The translations under genes were made by a program, and so were the position numbers. Below, piece by piece: positions 36,847 through 45,061 of a stretch of 64,000 nucleotides of DNA; the stretch's first letter is position 1, and each line of letters begins with the position of its first letter. This stretch comes from Undibacterium parvum (GTDB lineage Bacteria; Pseudomonadota; Gammaproteobacteria; Burkholderiales; Burkholderiaceae_D): the NCBI RefSeq assembly GCF_003955735.1, contig NZ_CP034464.1, positions 4,464,001 to 4,528,000 on the forward strand, given 5' to 3'. The notes beneath the pieces were generated by a model that was not told the DNA's origin, did not search any database, and saw only the letters and a program-made list of their open reading frames with translations.

Positions 36847-37911
36847 TTATTCTGTCTTTCTTCGCTTAGCTCGCGTAGTCGGTTGAATGGCCGCCGCATT
36901 TTTTGCAGCTCCCAATTCGCATTCATGCAGCTTACGAAGAAGCAAGTCTCTCTCTACAGCCGAGCCTGCCAAGGCATGAGTATTGTTGGAAATCTGAATT
37001 TTTAACTGTATTAGTTCGCGATTGACAATCTCGCGAGCTTCAGAAGCGGCTTGAATCGCACCTTCTAAATTGCCTATTGTTTGCCTCAGGTTGGCCATCT
37101 GAGACTGAAACGCATTGGATTCAGCGTGATGCACGTCGACCTTCATTTTGTATTCAACGCGCGCTGTTTCTAGTGCTTTTTGAAGCCTAATATTAGCTGT
37201 GCGCTCTCGATCGATTTCTAGAAGCGCCCGTCTTTCCGCTGACGCCAGTCTATCTTCGTTTAATTTTGCTGAAGCACGGAGTTTTTCCATTTCTAAGACC
37301 AGCTCACGGAGAGCATCATCTAGTTTCGCATTACTTACGGATATATCATTTTTTGAGTCTTCCAATTGAGATTCGAGCGATGAGTTCGTCGATATTAAGG
37401 CTGTAATTTCGTGTTTGAGTACATCACATTCAGTATGCGTTTCCATTAGTTCTTTTTGCATGCTATTAAATGTTGATATTGCTTGGTCGCGGGCAGCAAC
37501 CGCCAAATTGGCCTTGTCATTTGCCTGTTCAACCTGCAACAGCACATCAACCTTCAAAGATGCCAGCGTTTCTTGAGCGGCATTTTGGGCCGCTGACCAC
37601 AAAGTGGCAACGAGATCTCCCGCTGCGGTTTTCAAGGATTCCGGCAAATCGGGATGACTAACAGTCACCCTGCTTTTGTCGCGCAGGTTTTCCCAGAAAC
37701 GATTCAGGGCTTCCGCAGGTGCCGACATGCTGCCTTTTCGCACCAGCTGGTATAACTTATTGGCTGTCGGCGTCATTCCATAGCGGAAGAACATGGCCAC
37801 ACACACTTCACGATACAGATCCTGTGTCTGTGGGAATTGATTGCGAAGTACGTCGATGTCCGCCAAGAGCATGCGCTCATTCTGTTCAAGAGTATCCATA
37901 TATTCATTCAT
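36847..37911 (-). CDS. KfrA-like coiled-coil DNA-binding protein (copy 1)
   Basis: This 354-residue protein has an N-terminal helix-turn-helix-like region (about residues 20-60, with FFRYGMTPTANKLYQLVRKG) like the plasmid KfrA N-terminal domain. A very long coiled coil follows (about 90-330, rich in Glu, Lys, Leu and Ala) and a basic tail ends TTRAKRRKTE. KfrA proteins bind their own operator and form filaments or nucleoid-like assemblies on plasmids. The ATG at 37911 is taken; the longer TTG reading would start inside the operator. A second such gene lies at 52.8 kb. Confidence 0.75.
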   Translation of the reverse strand: MNEYMDTLEQNERMLLADIDVLRNQFPQTQDLYREVCVAMFFRYGMTPTANKLYQLVRKGSMSAPAEALNRFWENLRDKSRVTVSHPDLPESLKTAAGDLVATLWSAAQNAAQETLASLKVDVLLQVEQANDKANLAVAARDQAISTFNSMQKELMETHTECDVLKHEITALISTNSSLESQLEDSKNDISVSNAKLDDALRELVLEMEKLRASAKLNEDRLASAERRALLEIDRERTANIRLQKALETARVEYKMKVDVHHAESNAFQSQMANLRQTIGNLEGAIQAASEAREIVNRELIQLKIQISNNTHALAGSAVERDLLLRKLHECELGAAKNAAAIQPTTRAKRRKTE

Positions 37912-37934
37912 TGAAGTTATTGGTTGATAATACA

Positions 37935-37945
37935 ACGTATTACGT
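37935..37945. promoter_or_regulatory. Putative KfrA operator upstream of copy 1
   Basis: ACGTA-N-TACGT is an 11-base palindrome ending 24 bases upstream of the ATG. Read along the gene it is ACGTAATACGTT, the same 12 bases found upstream of the second KfrA-like gene. This suggests autoregulation or cross-regulation. Confidence 0.6.
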
Positions 37946-38210
37946 TATATTTCCAACTTTTAAATCAATAAATATGACATTACTCTTATAATGTCTATTA
38001 TTATTGATAATATTGAATAATCAACGATCTTCATCGCATGAAAATTTCCTCGGTCATTGATACAAAGCCTGGCTCAGTACTCAGTAAAATATCCAGCGGC
38101 TTAACGTCTGTGATCTTGAGAAAGATTCGTGTTTGAATAGGCCTAACTAAAACTGTCTGGCTAGTAGCTTCTTAGCAGTAAGCTCGGCTATTGTTAGGCT
38201 CGCCCAATAA

Positions 38211-38256
38211 ATGGTTCCATTGAAAATCAATTATTGGCACTACTCAATGGAGCCAT
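38211..38256. repeat. Paired ATGG-NN-CCAT palindromes
   Basis: Two small palindromes (ATGGTTCCAT at 38211-38220 and ATGGAGCCAT at 38247-38256) also pair with each other as 12-base arms with one mismatch. A second interlaced pair, CCAATAA/TTATTGG, overlaps them. This lies in the 444-base gap upstream of the NADH dehydrogenase gene and could be a regulator site or an mRNA structure. Confidence 0.45.
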
Positions 38257-38355
38257 ATGACGTCACACTGCCTCCATTAGATCGCCTTCTACGCTGTGCG
38301 CACTAGCCGTTGCGTATTTGCGGTCGCCCATTTTCCAACATTGAGGATATTTATC

Positions 38356-39684
38356 GTGAGTGCGATGTTTGATGAAGTTTTGCATAAAATTACCATCGTC
38401 GGCGGTGGTGCCGGCGGCCTGGAATTAGCGGTGCGCCTGGGCCAGCAATTAGGCAAGAAGAAGAAAGCCCTGATTACCCTGGTCGATGCCAGCCCTACCC
38501 ATTTGTGGAAGCCGCTACTGCATCAGGTCGCGGCTGGCACCTTAGATAGCCAAGCGGATGAGAGAGAATATTTCGCCTTAGCGCGCGCCAATCATTTTGA
38601 ATTCCGCCTGGGGCGCATGAATGGCCTGGACAGACGCTATAAGAAAATTTTTCTGGCACCGACTTTGGATGAGAATAATGAGGAGCTATTGCCCACCCAG
38701 TCGATCGCTTACGATAGTTTGGTGCTAGCACTGGGTAGCCAGAGTAATGATTTTGGCACTAAGGGCGTGCGTGAGCATTGCATCATGCTCGATACCTTAG
38801 CGGCGGCCGAGCGTTTCCACAAAAAACTGGTGAATTGTTGCCTGCGCGCGCAGTCATTGGCGCAGGTCGCAGGCGAAGGTCGCTTCACCGTCACGATCAT
38901 AGGAGGCGGCGCGACTGGGGTCGAGCTAGCGGCCGAGCTGCACATGACCACTAAAATATTATCCAGCTATGGCTTGGTAAATTTTCATCCTGAAAAAGAC
39001 TTGAAGATTGTCTTGGTCGATGCCGCCCCGCGCTTACTGCAAATGCTGCCTGAACGCCTTGCGGCAGCGGTCGCCAAAGAGTTGCGCAGTATCGCCGTGG
39101 AAGTTCACACCAATGAAAAAGTAGTGGAGGTCAGCAAAGACGGGGTCATGATGGCCAGCGGAAAATTCATCCCCAGCGGTATCGTGGTGTGGGCGGCAGG
39201 TATCAAGGCCGCCGATTTCTTAAAGGATATCGATGGACTGGAAAGCAATCGTATCAATCAATTGGTACTCAACGCGCAATTGCAAACTAGCCGCGATCCG
39301 GCCATTTTTGCGATCGGCGATTGCTGCGCCTGCCCGCAAGGAGAAGGCCTGCCTGCAGTGCCGCCACGCGCCCAGGCCGCGCATCAGCAAGCGAGCCTAC
39401 TGGCCAAATCGCTGATACGCATGCTCAATGGCAAAGAGTTGCTGACTTATCGCTACACCGACCACGGCTCTTTGCTCTCGCTAGGAAATTACAGTACCGT
39501 CGGTAGCTTGATGGGGGCGCTCGCGAGTGGCTCTATCTTCATCGAAGGCACAATCGCCAAATGGATGTACTGGTCGCTACACAAGCATCATCAAGTGGTG
39601 GTCTACGGCTGGTTTCACACCTGGCTGGCCACTTGGGTCGCCAGCATAGACAGGGTCAGAAATCCGCGCATCAAGCTGCACTGA
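38356..39684 (+). CDS. ndh: Type II NADH dehydrogenase-like FAD oxidoreductase
   Basis: NDH-2 passes electrons from NADH to quinone without pumping protons. The 442-residue protein has two dinucleotide-binding motifs: GGGAGGLELAVRLG for FAD near the N-terminus and IGGGATGVELAAEL for NADH at about 186-199. The C-terminal FAD motif is IFAIGDCCACP. A C-terminal amphipathic membrane-binding part (WMYWSLHKHHQVVVYGW) is also present. The GTG at 38356 has GAGG nine bases upstream; the ATG at 38365 is an alternative. Confidence 0.88.
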   Translation: MSAMFDEVLHKITIVGGGAGGLELAVRLGQQLGKKKKALITLVDASPTHLWKPLLHQVAAGTLDSQADEREYFALARANHFEFRLGRMNGLDRRYKKIFLAPTLDENNEELLPTQSIAYDSLVLALGSQSNDFGTKGVREHCIMLDTLAAAERFHKKLVNCCLRAQSLAQVAGEGRFTVTIIGGGATGVELAAELHMTTKILSSYGLVNFHPEKDLKIVLVDAAPRLLQMLPERLAAAVAKELRSIAVEVHTNEKVVEVSKDGVMMASGKFIPSGIVVWAAGIKAADFLKDIDGLESNRINQLVLNAQLQTSRDPAIFAIGDCCACPQGEGLPAVPPRAQAAHQQASLLAKSLIRMLNGKELLTYRYTDHGSLLSLGNYSTVGSLMGALASGSIFIEGTIAKWMYWSLHKHHQVVVYGWFHTWLATWVASIDRVRNPRIKLH

Positions 39685-40195
39685 CTACGCAAACTACACG
39701 CCACGCCCCACACGTGTAGGCGCATATTCCATGCGCTTGCTGGCAGCATTTGGGCCTGCAGGCCGCATAGGGATTGCGTAAGCGCTCCCTATTCAAACAA
39801 AATCGAGCACCATGCTGGGTTGAATTTGCAACAGAAAATGTAAATGATGTAAGTGGCAGCGCAACAGGGCAATTTTAGACGGCCATACAGGCCCTGATTG
39901 AGCGCCTGCGCAGTTTTTAATGAGATTCCTCGTTCACCCCTGCCCCCCCCTATGGCTAGCGTTTATTACGAAGACTGTTAGCCTGCCGTGCATTAACCAA
40001 ATATCTAGGCAAAAACAAAATAAACTTAGGAGTCATGAGAAAACTGAATCAATAGTGCAGTATATGTCTCTTTTTTTTGAAAATTTCTGGCGATAAACTG
40101 GTTTTGTCCTTGAGCAAGATCTTTCTCAGGGCAAGCCGATCACGGCATGGGACAGATGGAAATTTCAATATGAAAAAATATTAGGAGTAAGGCAT
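39685..40195. other. Gene-free gap with REP-like remnant (copy C)
   Basis: These 511 bases hold no credible gene. At about 39720-39790 a palindromic stretch (GCGCATATTCCATGCGC, then GGCCTGCAGGCC) resembles the REP-like copies A and B but is more diverged. An eight-C run (about 39944-39951) and an eight-T run (about 40070-40077) follow. The end must contain the promoter of the following exported-protein gene. Confidence 0.4.
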
Positions 40196-40846
40196 ATGGC
40201 GCACGAAAAATCAGTAGAAGTAGATCACATCAACTTTGCATCACAACAGCGCAGGCAATTCATGCGCGGCGCCGGGGCCTTGGCGCTCGCTGGTCTGGCG
40301 CTGCCTTTGACCGCATGCGGTGAAGATCCAGATGAACCTATTCCACCACAGCCGCCCGAGCCTTTACCACCACCGCCTCCGGTGACGACTTATCTGGTGC
40401 CGAAAGAAGGCGCATCGCACGCCGCTACCTGGATGGCTTACGGTGCCTCGGTCTCGGCCTGGGGTAACTTCAACGGCACCCCAGAAGAGCGCGATATGTC
40501 GAATAGCCGCCTGCTAGCGCGTGAAGATCTGATGCGTATCGCGGCCCAATTGTCGCGCTTTGAAGACGTCACCATGCTGGTGGCAAATAACACCGATCTG
40601 GCCGAAGCCAATCGCTTGCTCGATAAAGTGTTTGCCGGCACCGGCAACTTCAATCGCTGGAACCCAAGCACCAACATAGGCGTAGACGGTAAAATTTTTA
40701 GTAATGGGCGCGCCCTGCCAGCGATGAACCGCAATCGCATCGAGTTGCTGATCAAGACCGACAACGCCAGCAATCGCAATCAGGCTAATTGTGCCCATCC
40801 CCTCGAAAAGGTAAAAGTTTCTTTTTGGAATAGTCTTGAACACTGA
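40196..40846 (+). pseudogene. Truncated Tat-exported agmatine deiminase-family protein
   Basis: The 216-codon reading frame begins with a twin-arginine signal (QQRRQFMRGAGALALAGLALPLTAC, split here by a possible lipobox LTAC). A proline-rich linker and the start of the peptidyl-arginine/agmatine deiminase fold follow (ATWMAYGA, then LLAREDLMRIAAQLSRFEDVTMLV). Family members are usually about 350-400 residues and continue to a catalytic Cys; here similarity stops near residue 200 at an inverted repeat. The missing C-terminal half was not found elsewhere in the window. It is therefore probably inactive. Confidence 0.7.
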
Positions 40847-40957
40847 TTACTTGTAATATTCTTACCGAAATAATCCGTTTTTTCTTGCTTATTTGTATAT
40901 CCGTAATAATGAATTAGCGTCCAACCTTAACGTTTTTACCTTTTCGAGGGAATGGGC
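40793..40957. repeat. 165-bp element with 24-bp inverted ends
   Basis: The left arm (40793-40816, core CCCTCGAAAAGGTAAAA) and the right arm (40934-40957, core TTTTACCTTTTCGAGGG) are inverted copies matching at 23 of 24 positions. TGT flanks both outer ends, perhaps a 3-bp duplication. The AT-rich middle codes for nothing recognisable. It may be a miniature transposable element or a recombination site; it coincides with the truncation of the deiminase gene. Confidence 0.6.
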
Positions 40958-41087
40958 TGTATCCCTACAGGGGGTTGTAAGCCCAAAGCCCAGATTATTT
41001 TGGATGTCTTTTAAATCAATGAGTTATGAATCAAAACACTCGTTCCGGGTCGTCATGCTGCAGGTATTTCTAACCACTTACCTCTGC

Positions 41088-41606
41088 TCAGACGTCCAGC
41101 CATGCTCCATAGGCATGGATATCAATCATCGGGACTGTCGCGGTAGCCTGGAGTCGGGCGATTAATTCGAAAAGAAAAGCGGTGGCTGGTTTGCCTGATT
41201 CGTGAATGTTATACGCGGCGGTCGCCTCATCATAGTCAAACACTCCATGCGATGCGACACAGCCCAGATCGAGCTTGCCGCCGGCATCGCCGCTCAAGAG
41301 AACCGCGCGCATTGCATCGCCAAGCGGTGGGTTCCAGTTGCTGCCAAGAGTCAATATACCGCCAATAATCGGCGTCAGCGCCTTCGGCGGATAAGTTCCA
41401 CCAGCATGGGGAATTGGCAGGCTGGTTCGGTGTAATTTGCGTACGCTAGCAACTTTTTCCTGCGCATACGCTACTAATGTAGCGTTGATTGATTGTTTGG
41501 CTTCAAACACCGCGTAGACGCTTTCCGCAGGAATAATGAATTGATCACCATGCCGAAATATGAAAGGCGAATACTGGCGGTCGAACACTACAACGTCGAT
41601 CTGATC
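41088..41606 (-). pseudogene. nucC: nucC, 3' part (CBASS effector nuclease, split by transposon)
   Basis: This is the C-terminal part (codons 70-241 counting the duplicated bases) of NucC, the trimeric DNA endonuclease that cyclic tri-adenylate activates to destroy the cell's DNA after infection. It holds the restriction-enzyme-like active site IDVVVFD...EAKQ, which corresponds to D73, E104 and K106 in the rejoined protein, and ends AYGAWLDV. A stop codon in the transposon end precedes it in frame. The first possible start, a GTG at V76, would already lack D73. Confidence 0.93.
41602..41606. repeat. Target-site duplication, left copy (TGATC)
   Basis: TGATC directly abuts the left transposon end and is matched by TGATC at 48062-48066. 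Removing the element and one copy restores the nucC frame. Confidence 0.95.
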
Positions 41607-41644
41607 GGGGTCGTCTCAGAAAACGGAAAATAAAGCACGCTAAG
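41607..41644 (+). repeat. Left terminal inverted repeat of the Tn3-family element
   Basis: A 38-bp repeat, identical in inverted form to 48024-48061. It begins GGGG and ends CGCTAAG, the typical Tn3-family inner end. The tnpR stop codon lies within it. Confidence 0.96.
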
Positions 41645-42197
41645 CGTGCGTGGAGGCTGGCACCCAGCGGTACAGCGTCGGAATGGACACGCCGAGGTTC
41701 TTGGCCACGTCCTTGGGCGGCACCCCGCTGGCCAGCAGCTTCTTGGCCGACTCGATCTTGCTGTCGGTCATCTTCGGCTTGCGGCCGCCTTTGCGGCCGA
41801 GCTGCTTGGCGACTTCCAGCCCGGCGCGGGTGCGCTCGACGGTCAGCTCGCGCTCCATTTCGGCAAGGCTCGCCATGACGTGGAAGAAGAACCGCCCGGA
41901 TGGTGTGCCGGTGTCGATGGAGTCGGTGAGGCTCCTGAACTGGACACCGTGCTTGTGCAGATCGCCGACCAGATCGACCAGTTGCTTGACCGACCGGCCC
42001 AGCCGGTCGAGCTTCCAGACGACCAAAGTATCGCCTTCGCGCAGCATTTCGAGCGTCTTGGCCAAGCCAGGCCGGTCTGCCCGCGTGCCACTCACCTTGT
42101 CCTCGAAGACCTTTTTACATCCGGCCTTGCTCAAGGCTTCGCGTTGCAGCTCCAGGTTCTGATCCTGCGTCGAGACGCGCGCATAGCCAATCAACAT
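41640..42197 (-). CDS. tnpR: TnpR serine resolvase
   Basis: TnpR resolves the cointegrate made in replicative transposition by recombining two res sites. The 185-residue protein has the serine recombinase start MLIGYARVST with catalytic Ser9. LDRLGRS and MASLAEMERELT follow, and a C-terminal helix-turn-helix (about 148-180, GVPPKDVAKNLGVSIPTLYRW). Its stop codon lies in the transposon end. Its ATG overlaps the preceding 123-aa ORF by 7 bases, unlike most Tn3 elements where res directly precedes tnpR. Confidence 0.97.
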   Translation of the reverse strand: MLIGYARVSTQDQNLELQREALSKAGCKKVFEDKVSGTRADRPGLAKTLEMLREGDTLVVWKLDRLGRSVKQLVDLVGDLHKHGVQFRSLTDSIDTGTPSGRFFFHVMASLAEMERELTVERTRAGLEVAKQLGRKGGRKPKMTDSKIESAKKLLASGVPPKDVAKNLGVSIPTLYRWVPASTHA

Positions 42198-42562
42198 GGC
42201 TTGTCTCGCGCCCGGTCGATGCGTTCCTGCATCGCCTGCATCACTTCTTCGTGGGTGTACGATCTGGCGTTGGCGTCGGTGGCTTGCCGCAGGGCTTCCT
42301 CAACCTCGCGCGTCATCCGCTCGTAATCCTCCGGCCACAGCGCTTGCTCCATGCGCAGCGACGCCTGACCCAGCAGGTGCAGCAGGCTGAACAGCCGCAT
42401 GTCGTTGGTGGCGACGATGCGCTCCCGAATCTGCTCCTGAATAGCTTCGCTAGCCCGATGCGCTTGTGGTGTGGCAGTCCCCTCGTAGTCAGCGGGGAAT
42501 TCCGCTTCCTCGGCAATCCTTGCCCAGGCGCTGGCCAGCGCCTCGATGGTTGACGTGCTCAT
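42191..42562 (-). CDS. Transposon-borne hypothetical protein (123 aa)
   Basis: The start is fixed by an ATGA overlap with the upstream membrane-protein gene, giving MSTSTIEALASAWARIAEE; the longer 186-codon reading is not supported. The protein is acidic, highly helical, and has no membrane segment or recognisable domain. It overlaps tnpR and lies in one coupled run with it, so it may affect resolution, transposition or maintenance of the element. Function unknown. Confidence 0.75.
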   Translation of the reverse strand: MSTSTIEALASAWARIAEEAEFPADYEGTATPQAHRASEAIQEQIRERIVATNDMRLFSLLHLLGQASLRMEQALWPEDYERMTREVEEALRQATDANARSYTHEEVMQAMQERIDRARDKPC

Positions 42563-43059
42563 TTCCGCCGCTCCTGTGCTCTTTGGCGAATCAACCGGCC
42601 AAGGGGCCTCGACGCGAAAACCAGCAGCATCACGCCTATCGGATACCAGGTCGAGAAGACCACCAAGGCATCGAAGGCTGGCCGTCCGGTGTTGGTAGGC
42701 AGTACGGCGGTCACAGCCATCAACCCGCCGACCGTCCAGATGATGCGCCACACGTAGGGCATCACGCGGGGCACGTAGCCGTCATCGAAAGCGGTCTGGT
42801 AGTAGCGGCGCAGGCCGCGCTCGGCAAGCGCCTGGCGCTGCCGCTCCGACAGCGCATCCGTCCGGCCATACCAGCGCCGGAATGGTGGACAGCGCAGCAG
42901 CAAAGGGGTGAAGAGGATCATCACCGCCACGATCGCGACACCCCACGCCATGACGGCGCCGGCATCGGGCCGCTTGGCGTTCTCGATCACGGGCGCGAAG
43001 ACGCCCGGAGCACCGATCATCCAGAACAGCGCAATGTGCTGATGGAAGGAGAGCTTCAT
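42559..43059 (-). CDS. Transposon-borne inner-membrane protein (166 aa)
   Basis: The ATG at 43059 overlaps the stop of the preceding ORF (ATGA), giving MKLSFHQHIALFWMIGAPGV. About four hydrophobic segments are visible (about residues 6-22, 34-51, 104-121 and 128-148), with a basic cytoplasmic-looking loop (RCPPFRRWYGRTDALSER) between the pairs. No family was recognised. It is coupled at both ends to small unknown ORFs. Confidence 0.72.
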   Translation of the reverse strand: MKLSFHQHIALFWMIGAPGVFAPVIENAKRPDAGAVMAWGVAIVAVMILFTPLLLRCPPFRRWYGRTDALSERQRQALAERGLRRYYQTAFDDGYVPRVMPYVWRIIWTVGGLMAVTAVLPTNTGRPAFDALVVFSTWYPIGVMLLVFASRPLGRLIRQRAQERRK

Positions 43060-43382
43060 TTGCTCATCCACTTGCGCAGCAGGCGCTTTTTCAGGGAGGC
43101 GCGTTCTTGCGGGTTGCGTCCCTTGTGATTGGCGATGCGATCCGCCGTGGCGGCCTGGCGCTTGACGGGCCAGTAGGAGCGGCCATCCTTGCCCATCGAC
43201 CAGACGCTGCTGGCCTGGTTTTCCAGCAGGGGCAGATGGGCGCTCAGGGCTTCGGGCGACGCGCTGGTCAGCGCCGTGCGCTCACGGGTGCGCCAGCGCT
43301 GATGCCAGAGCTTCTTGTCCTCGCGCTCGCTGCCGCAGGTCGTGTGCCCGACGATGGGTGTTTTGCGGCGGCTGCGGCTCAT
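43056..43382 (-). CDS. Transposon-borne basic hypothetical protein (108 aa)
   Basis: This very basic protein begins MSRSRRKTPIVGHTTCGSERE and ends KKRLLRKWMSK. Its composition suggests nucleic-acid binding. Similar SRSRRKTP-type small proteins occur in accessory DNA, but no function is known to me. It is first in the coupled run 108 aa-166 aa-123 aa-tnpR and overlaps the next gene by ATGA. Confidence 0.68.
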   Translation of the reverse strand: MSRSRRKTPIVGHTTCGSEREDKKLWHQRWRTRERTALTSASPEALSAHLPLLENQASSVWSMGKDGRSYWPVKRQAATADRIANHKGRNPQERASLKKRLLRKWMSK

Positions 43383-43636
43383 AACGTAGTGGTCTCCAAG
43401 AACATTCAGGACTGATCCCAGGCGTCGATGGTCAAGACCTGATCGGCAGGACAGGCGGCTACGCGGTCGGGAACTGGATGGTGTTCAGTCTCATGCCGAC
43501 CCCATTCGATTGATCGCGTCGCTTGCGGCACGCTGCGACGCAAGGAGGTTTGCGACCTGGTTTAGCAGCCGTGTCCGCTGCATGTCTGTTACCTATCTCC
43601 CCGACCGCTCATTGGACCAACTCCAGAGATTGGGCT

Positions 43637-43993
43637 CTATCGCTCAGCCAATACGAAACCGGCATTGGCTGATGCCACAACCGAGACGAACACAAATGGC
43701 TCGGTACCTGTATTTCGCGCCCCGTGCACTTGGCCCGGTCTTGCCACGGCTATCTCACCTTCCCTGAGGGCACGAACAATCCCATTGCCCTGAAAGTAAT
43801 CAGCCATTCCCGACAAAACAGTCCACGTGTCTTGGCCGTGAGGATGAATGTGAGCCGCAATTTCCTGCCCGGGATGGACATGCCAAACCACGATAATTGA
43901 GTCTCGGGTTTCAAGCACAACGGAACGAATAGGCTCGCCTTCGGACGGCTGAACATACTCGGCTACAGAAAATATTCTCGATTCAACAGTCAT
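43637..43993 (-). CDS. Cupin-fold protein
   Basis: This 118-residue single-domain cupin has the metal-binding motif HVHPGQEIAAHIHPHGQD in the first half and PGQVHGARN in the second. The ATG at 43993 follows GAGGGA at good spacing and is preferred over a GTG 18 bases upstream. Small cupins can be sensors, isomerases or dioxygenases; the role here is unknown. It is transposon cargo. Confidence 0.8.
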   Translation of the reverse strand: MTVESRIFSVAEYVQPSEGEPIRSVVLETRDSIIVVWHVHPGQEIAAHIHPHGQDTWTVLSGMADYFQGNGIVRALREGEIAVARPGQVHGARNTGTEPFVFVSVVASANAGFVLAER

Positions 43994-44052
43994 CGGAGAT
44001 CCCTCTTTCACAGTGCACCCAGACAGGCTGGATATGAGTTCTAACTCGAATT

Positions 44053-44214
44053 TTAACGGGAGGCTGGTCGTGCGGTCGTGCAGTTGCCGATGAGCGTGTC
44101 GGCTGCTGCCTCCTTGCCCACCAGCGAACTCACGTCCGTTGCGGCCATCCAGAAGGTCTTGCCCGAGCGCGGCTCATAGGTCGCGGGATCGAACACGCCA
44201 GAGGGGCCGAACAT
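44053..44214 (-). CDS. Small ORF or gene remnant (53 aa)
   Basis: A short reading frame, MFGPSGVFDPATYEPRSGKT..., lies between hepT and the cupin gene. Its amino-acid pattern (FDPATYEPRSGKTFWMAATD) looks protein-like and may be the tail of a larger gene left by recombination. There is no obvious ribosome site and no family was recognised, so this is tentative. Confidence 0.35.
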   Translation of the reverse strand: MFGPSGVFDPATYEPRSGKTFWMAATDVSSLVGKEAAADTLIGNCTTARPASR

Positions 44215-44229
44215 CGGCGGCTTGATTGG

Positions 44230-44616
44230 TCATGGCTCCATGCCTTTGTCGTTACGGTCTTCATCGTCGGCATCCTGACGCACGGCGGGCAATTGCTGGA
44301 GCAACGCCGGCAGCCATTCCTGTACCGTCTCCCACACCACATCGAGGTTGATGTCGAAATAGCCGTGAGCCATGCGATTACGCATATTGCGCATGCTGCG
44401 CCACGGCACGTCGGCATGCGCCTGGGTGAACTCGACGTAGCCATCCATCACCTTTGTGGCCGCCTCGCCGATGACGATCAGGCTCATGATGACGGCCTGC
44501 TGGGTGCGCTTGTCGGCCAAGAAGTCGTCCTTGGCCATCCCTTCCACGAAGCTGCGCGCATCGGTTGCGGCCTGCTGAATGTGGTCGAGGTAATCGGGCA
44601 GGCGGTTCTCGCTCAT
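44230..44616 (-). CDS. hepT: HepT-like HEPN toxin (RNase)
   Basis: This 128-residue HEPN-domain protein (former DUF86) has the conserved Rx4H catalytic motif in MRNRMAHGYFDI and an all-helical pattern. HepT toxins cleave RNA and are neutralised by a partner MNT protein that adds AMP to a tyrosine next to the motif; the Tyr is present (HGYF). It overlaps the upstream mntA gene by ATGA. Its role here is probably maintenance of the transposon or host replicon. Confidence 0.9.
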   Translation of the reverse strand: MSENRLPDYLDHIQQAATDARSFVEGMAKDDFLADKRTQQAVIMSLIVIGEAATKVMDGYVEFTQAHADVPWRSMRNMRNRMAHGYFDINLDVVWETVQEWLPALLQQLPAVRQDADDEDRNDKGMEP

Positions 44617-44909
44617 ATCGGTTGCGCCTCCGCGAGCACCTTGGCCCGGAACTTCGGCGGCAGGTCGCCGGGAGTCAGCAGATCGACGTCAACGCCGAGC
44701 AGCGATTTCAGTTCTTCTTCCAAATCGCCCAAGTCCAACAACGTGGCACCGGGCAGCGCATCGACCAACAGGTCGAGGTCGCTGCCATCCCGGTCGGTGC
44801 CATGCAGCACCGAGCCGAAGACGCGCGGGTTCGCGGCGCGAAAGCGGCCTACCGCTTCACGCACTGCGCTTCGCTTCATGTCAAGCACAACAGACGGTCG
44901 CATGCGCAT
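44613..44909 (-). CDS. mntA: MntA-like minimal nucleotidyltransferase antitoxin
   Basis: This 98-residue protein has the nucleotidyltransferase signature GSVLHGTDRDGSDLDLLVD, which fits the GSx10DxD pattern, and a further Asp in VDVDLLTP. MntA antitoxins inactivate HepT by AMPylation. The first ATG at 44909 is used; in-frame ATGs two and ten codons later are also possible. It is immediately followed by hepT (ATGA overlap), the usual MntA-HepT order. Confidence 0.9.
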   Translation of the reverse strand: MRMRPSVVLDMKRSAVREAVGRFRAANPRVFGSVLHGTDRDGSDLDLLVDALPGATLLDLGDLEEELKSLLGVDVDLLTPGDLPPKFRAKVLAEAQPI

Positions 44910-45061
44910 CCTTTCTTATCGAAACTCGTTGAGATGATATGCAATCAAGAATAGAATTTCAAGAACTATTTTCGAGAATCGCAATGCCTTGATTCCCGTG
45001 CCGCGCCGGTTGCCTTGGCGGGCTTGTCACAAACCTACGTTTTCAAGAAGAAGGAAACCGC

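Noticed and set aside
36847..37911. KfrA copy 1 as an SMC-like or phage tail protein
   Set aside because: The coiled coil is long, but there are no ATPase motifs, and the N-terminal region plus the shared operator fit a KfrA-type DNA-binding protein better.
41646..42326. Plus-strand 226-codon frame
   Set aside because: Antisense to tnpR, which has all resolvase motifs; no ribosome site or recognisable domain.
42466..43128. Plus-strand 220-codon frame
   Set aside because: Antisense to the coupled membrane-protein and 123-aa ORFs, whose ATGA overlaps support the minus strand.
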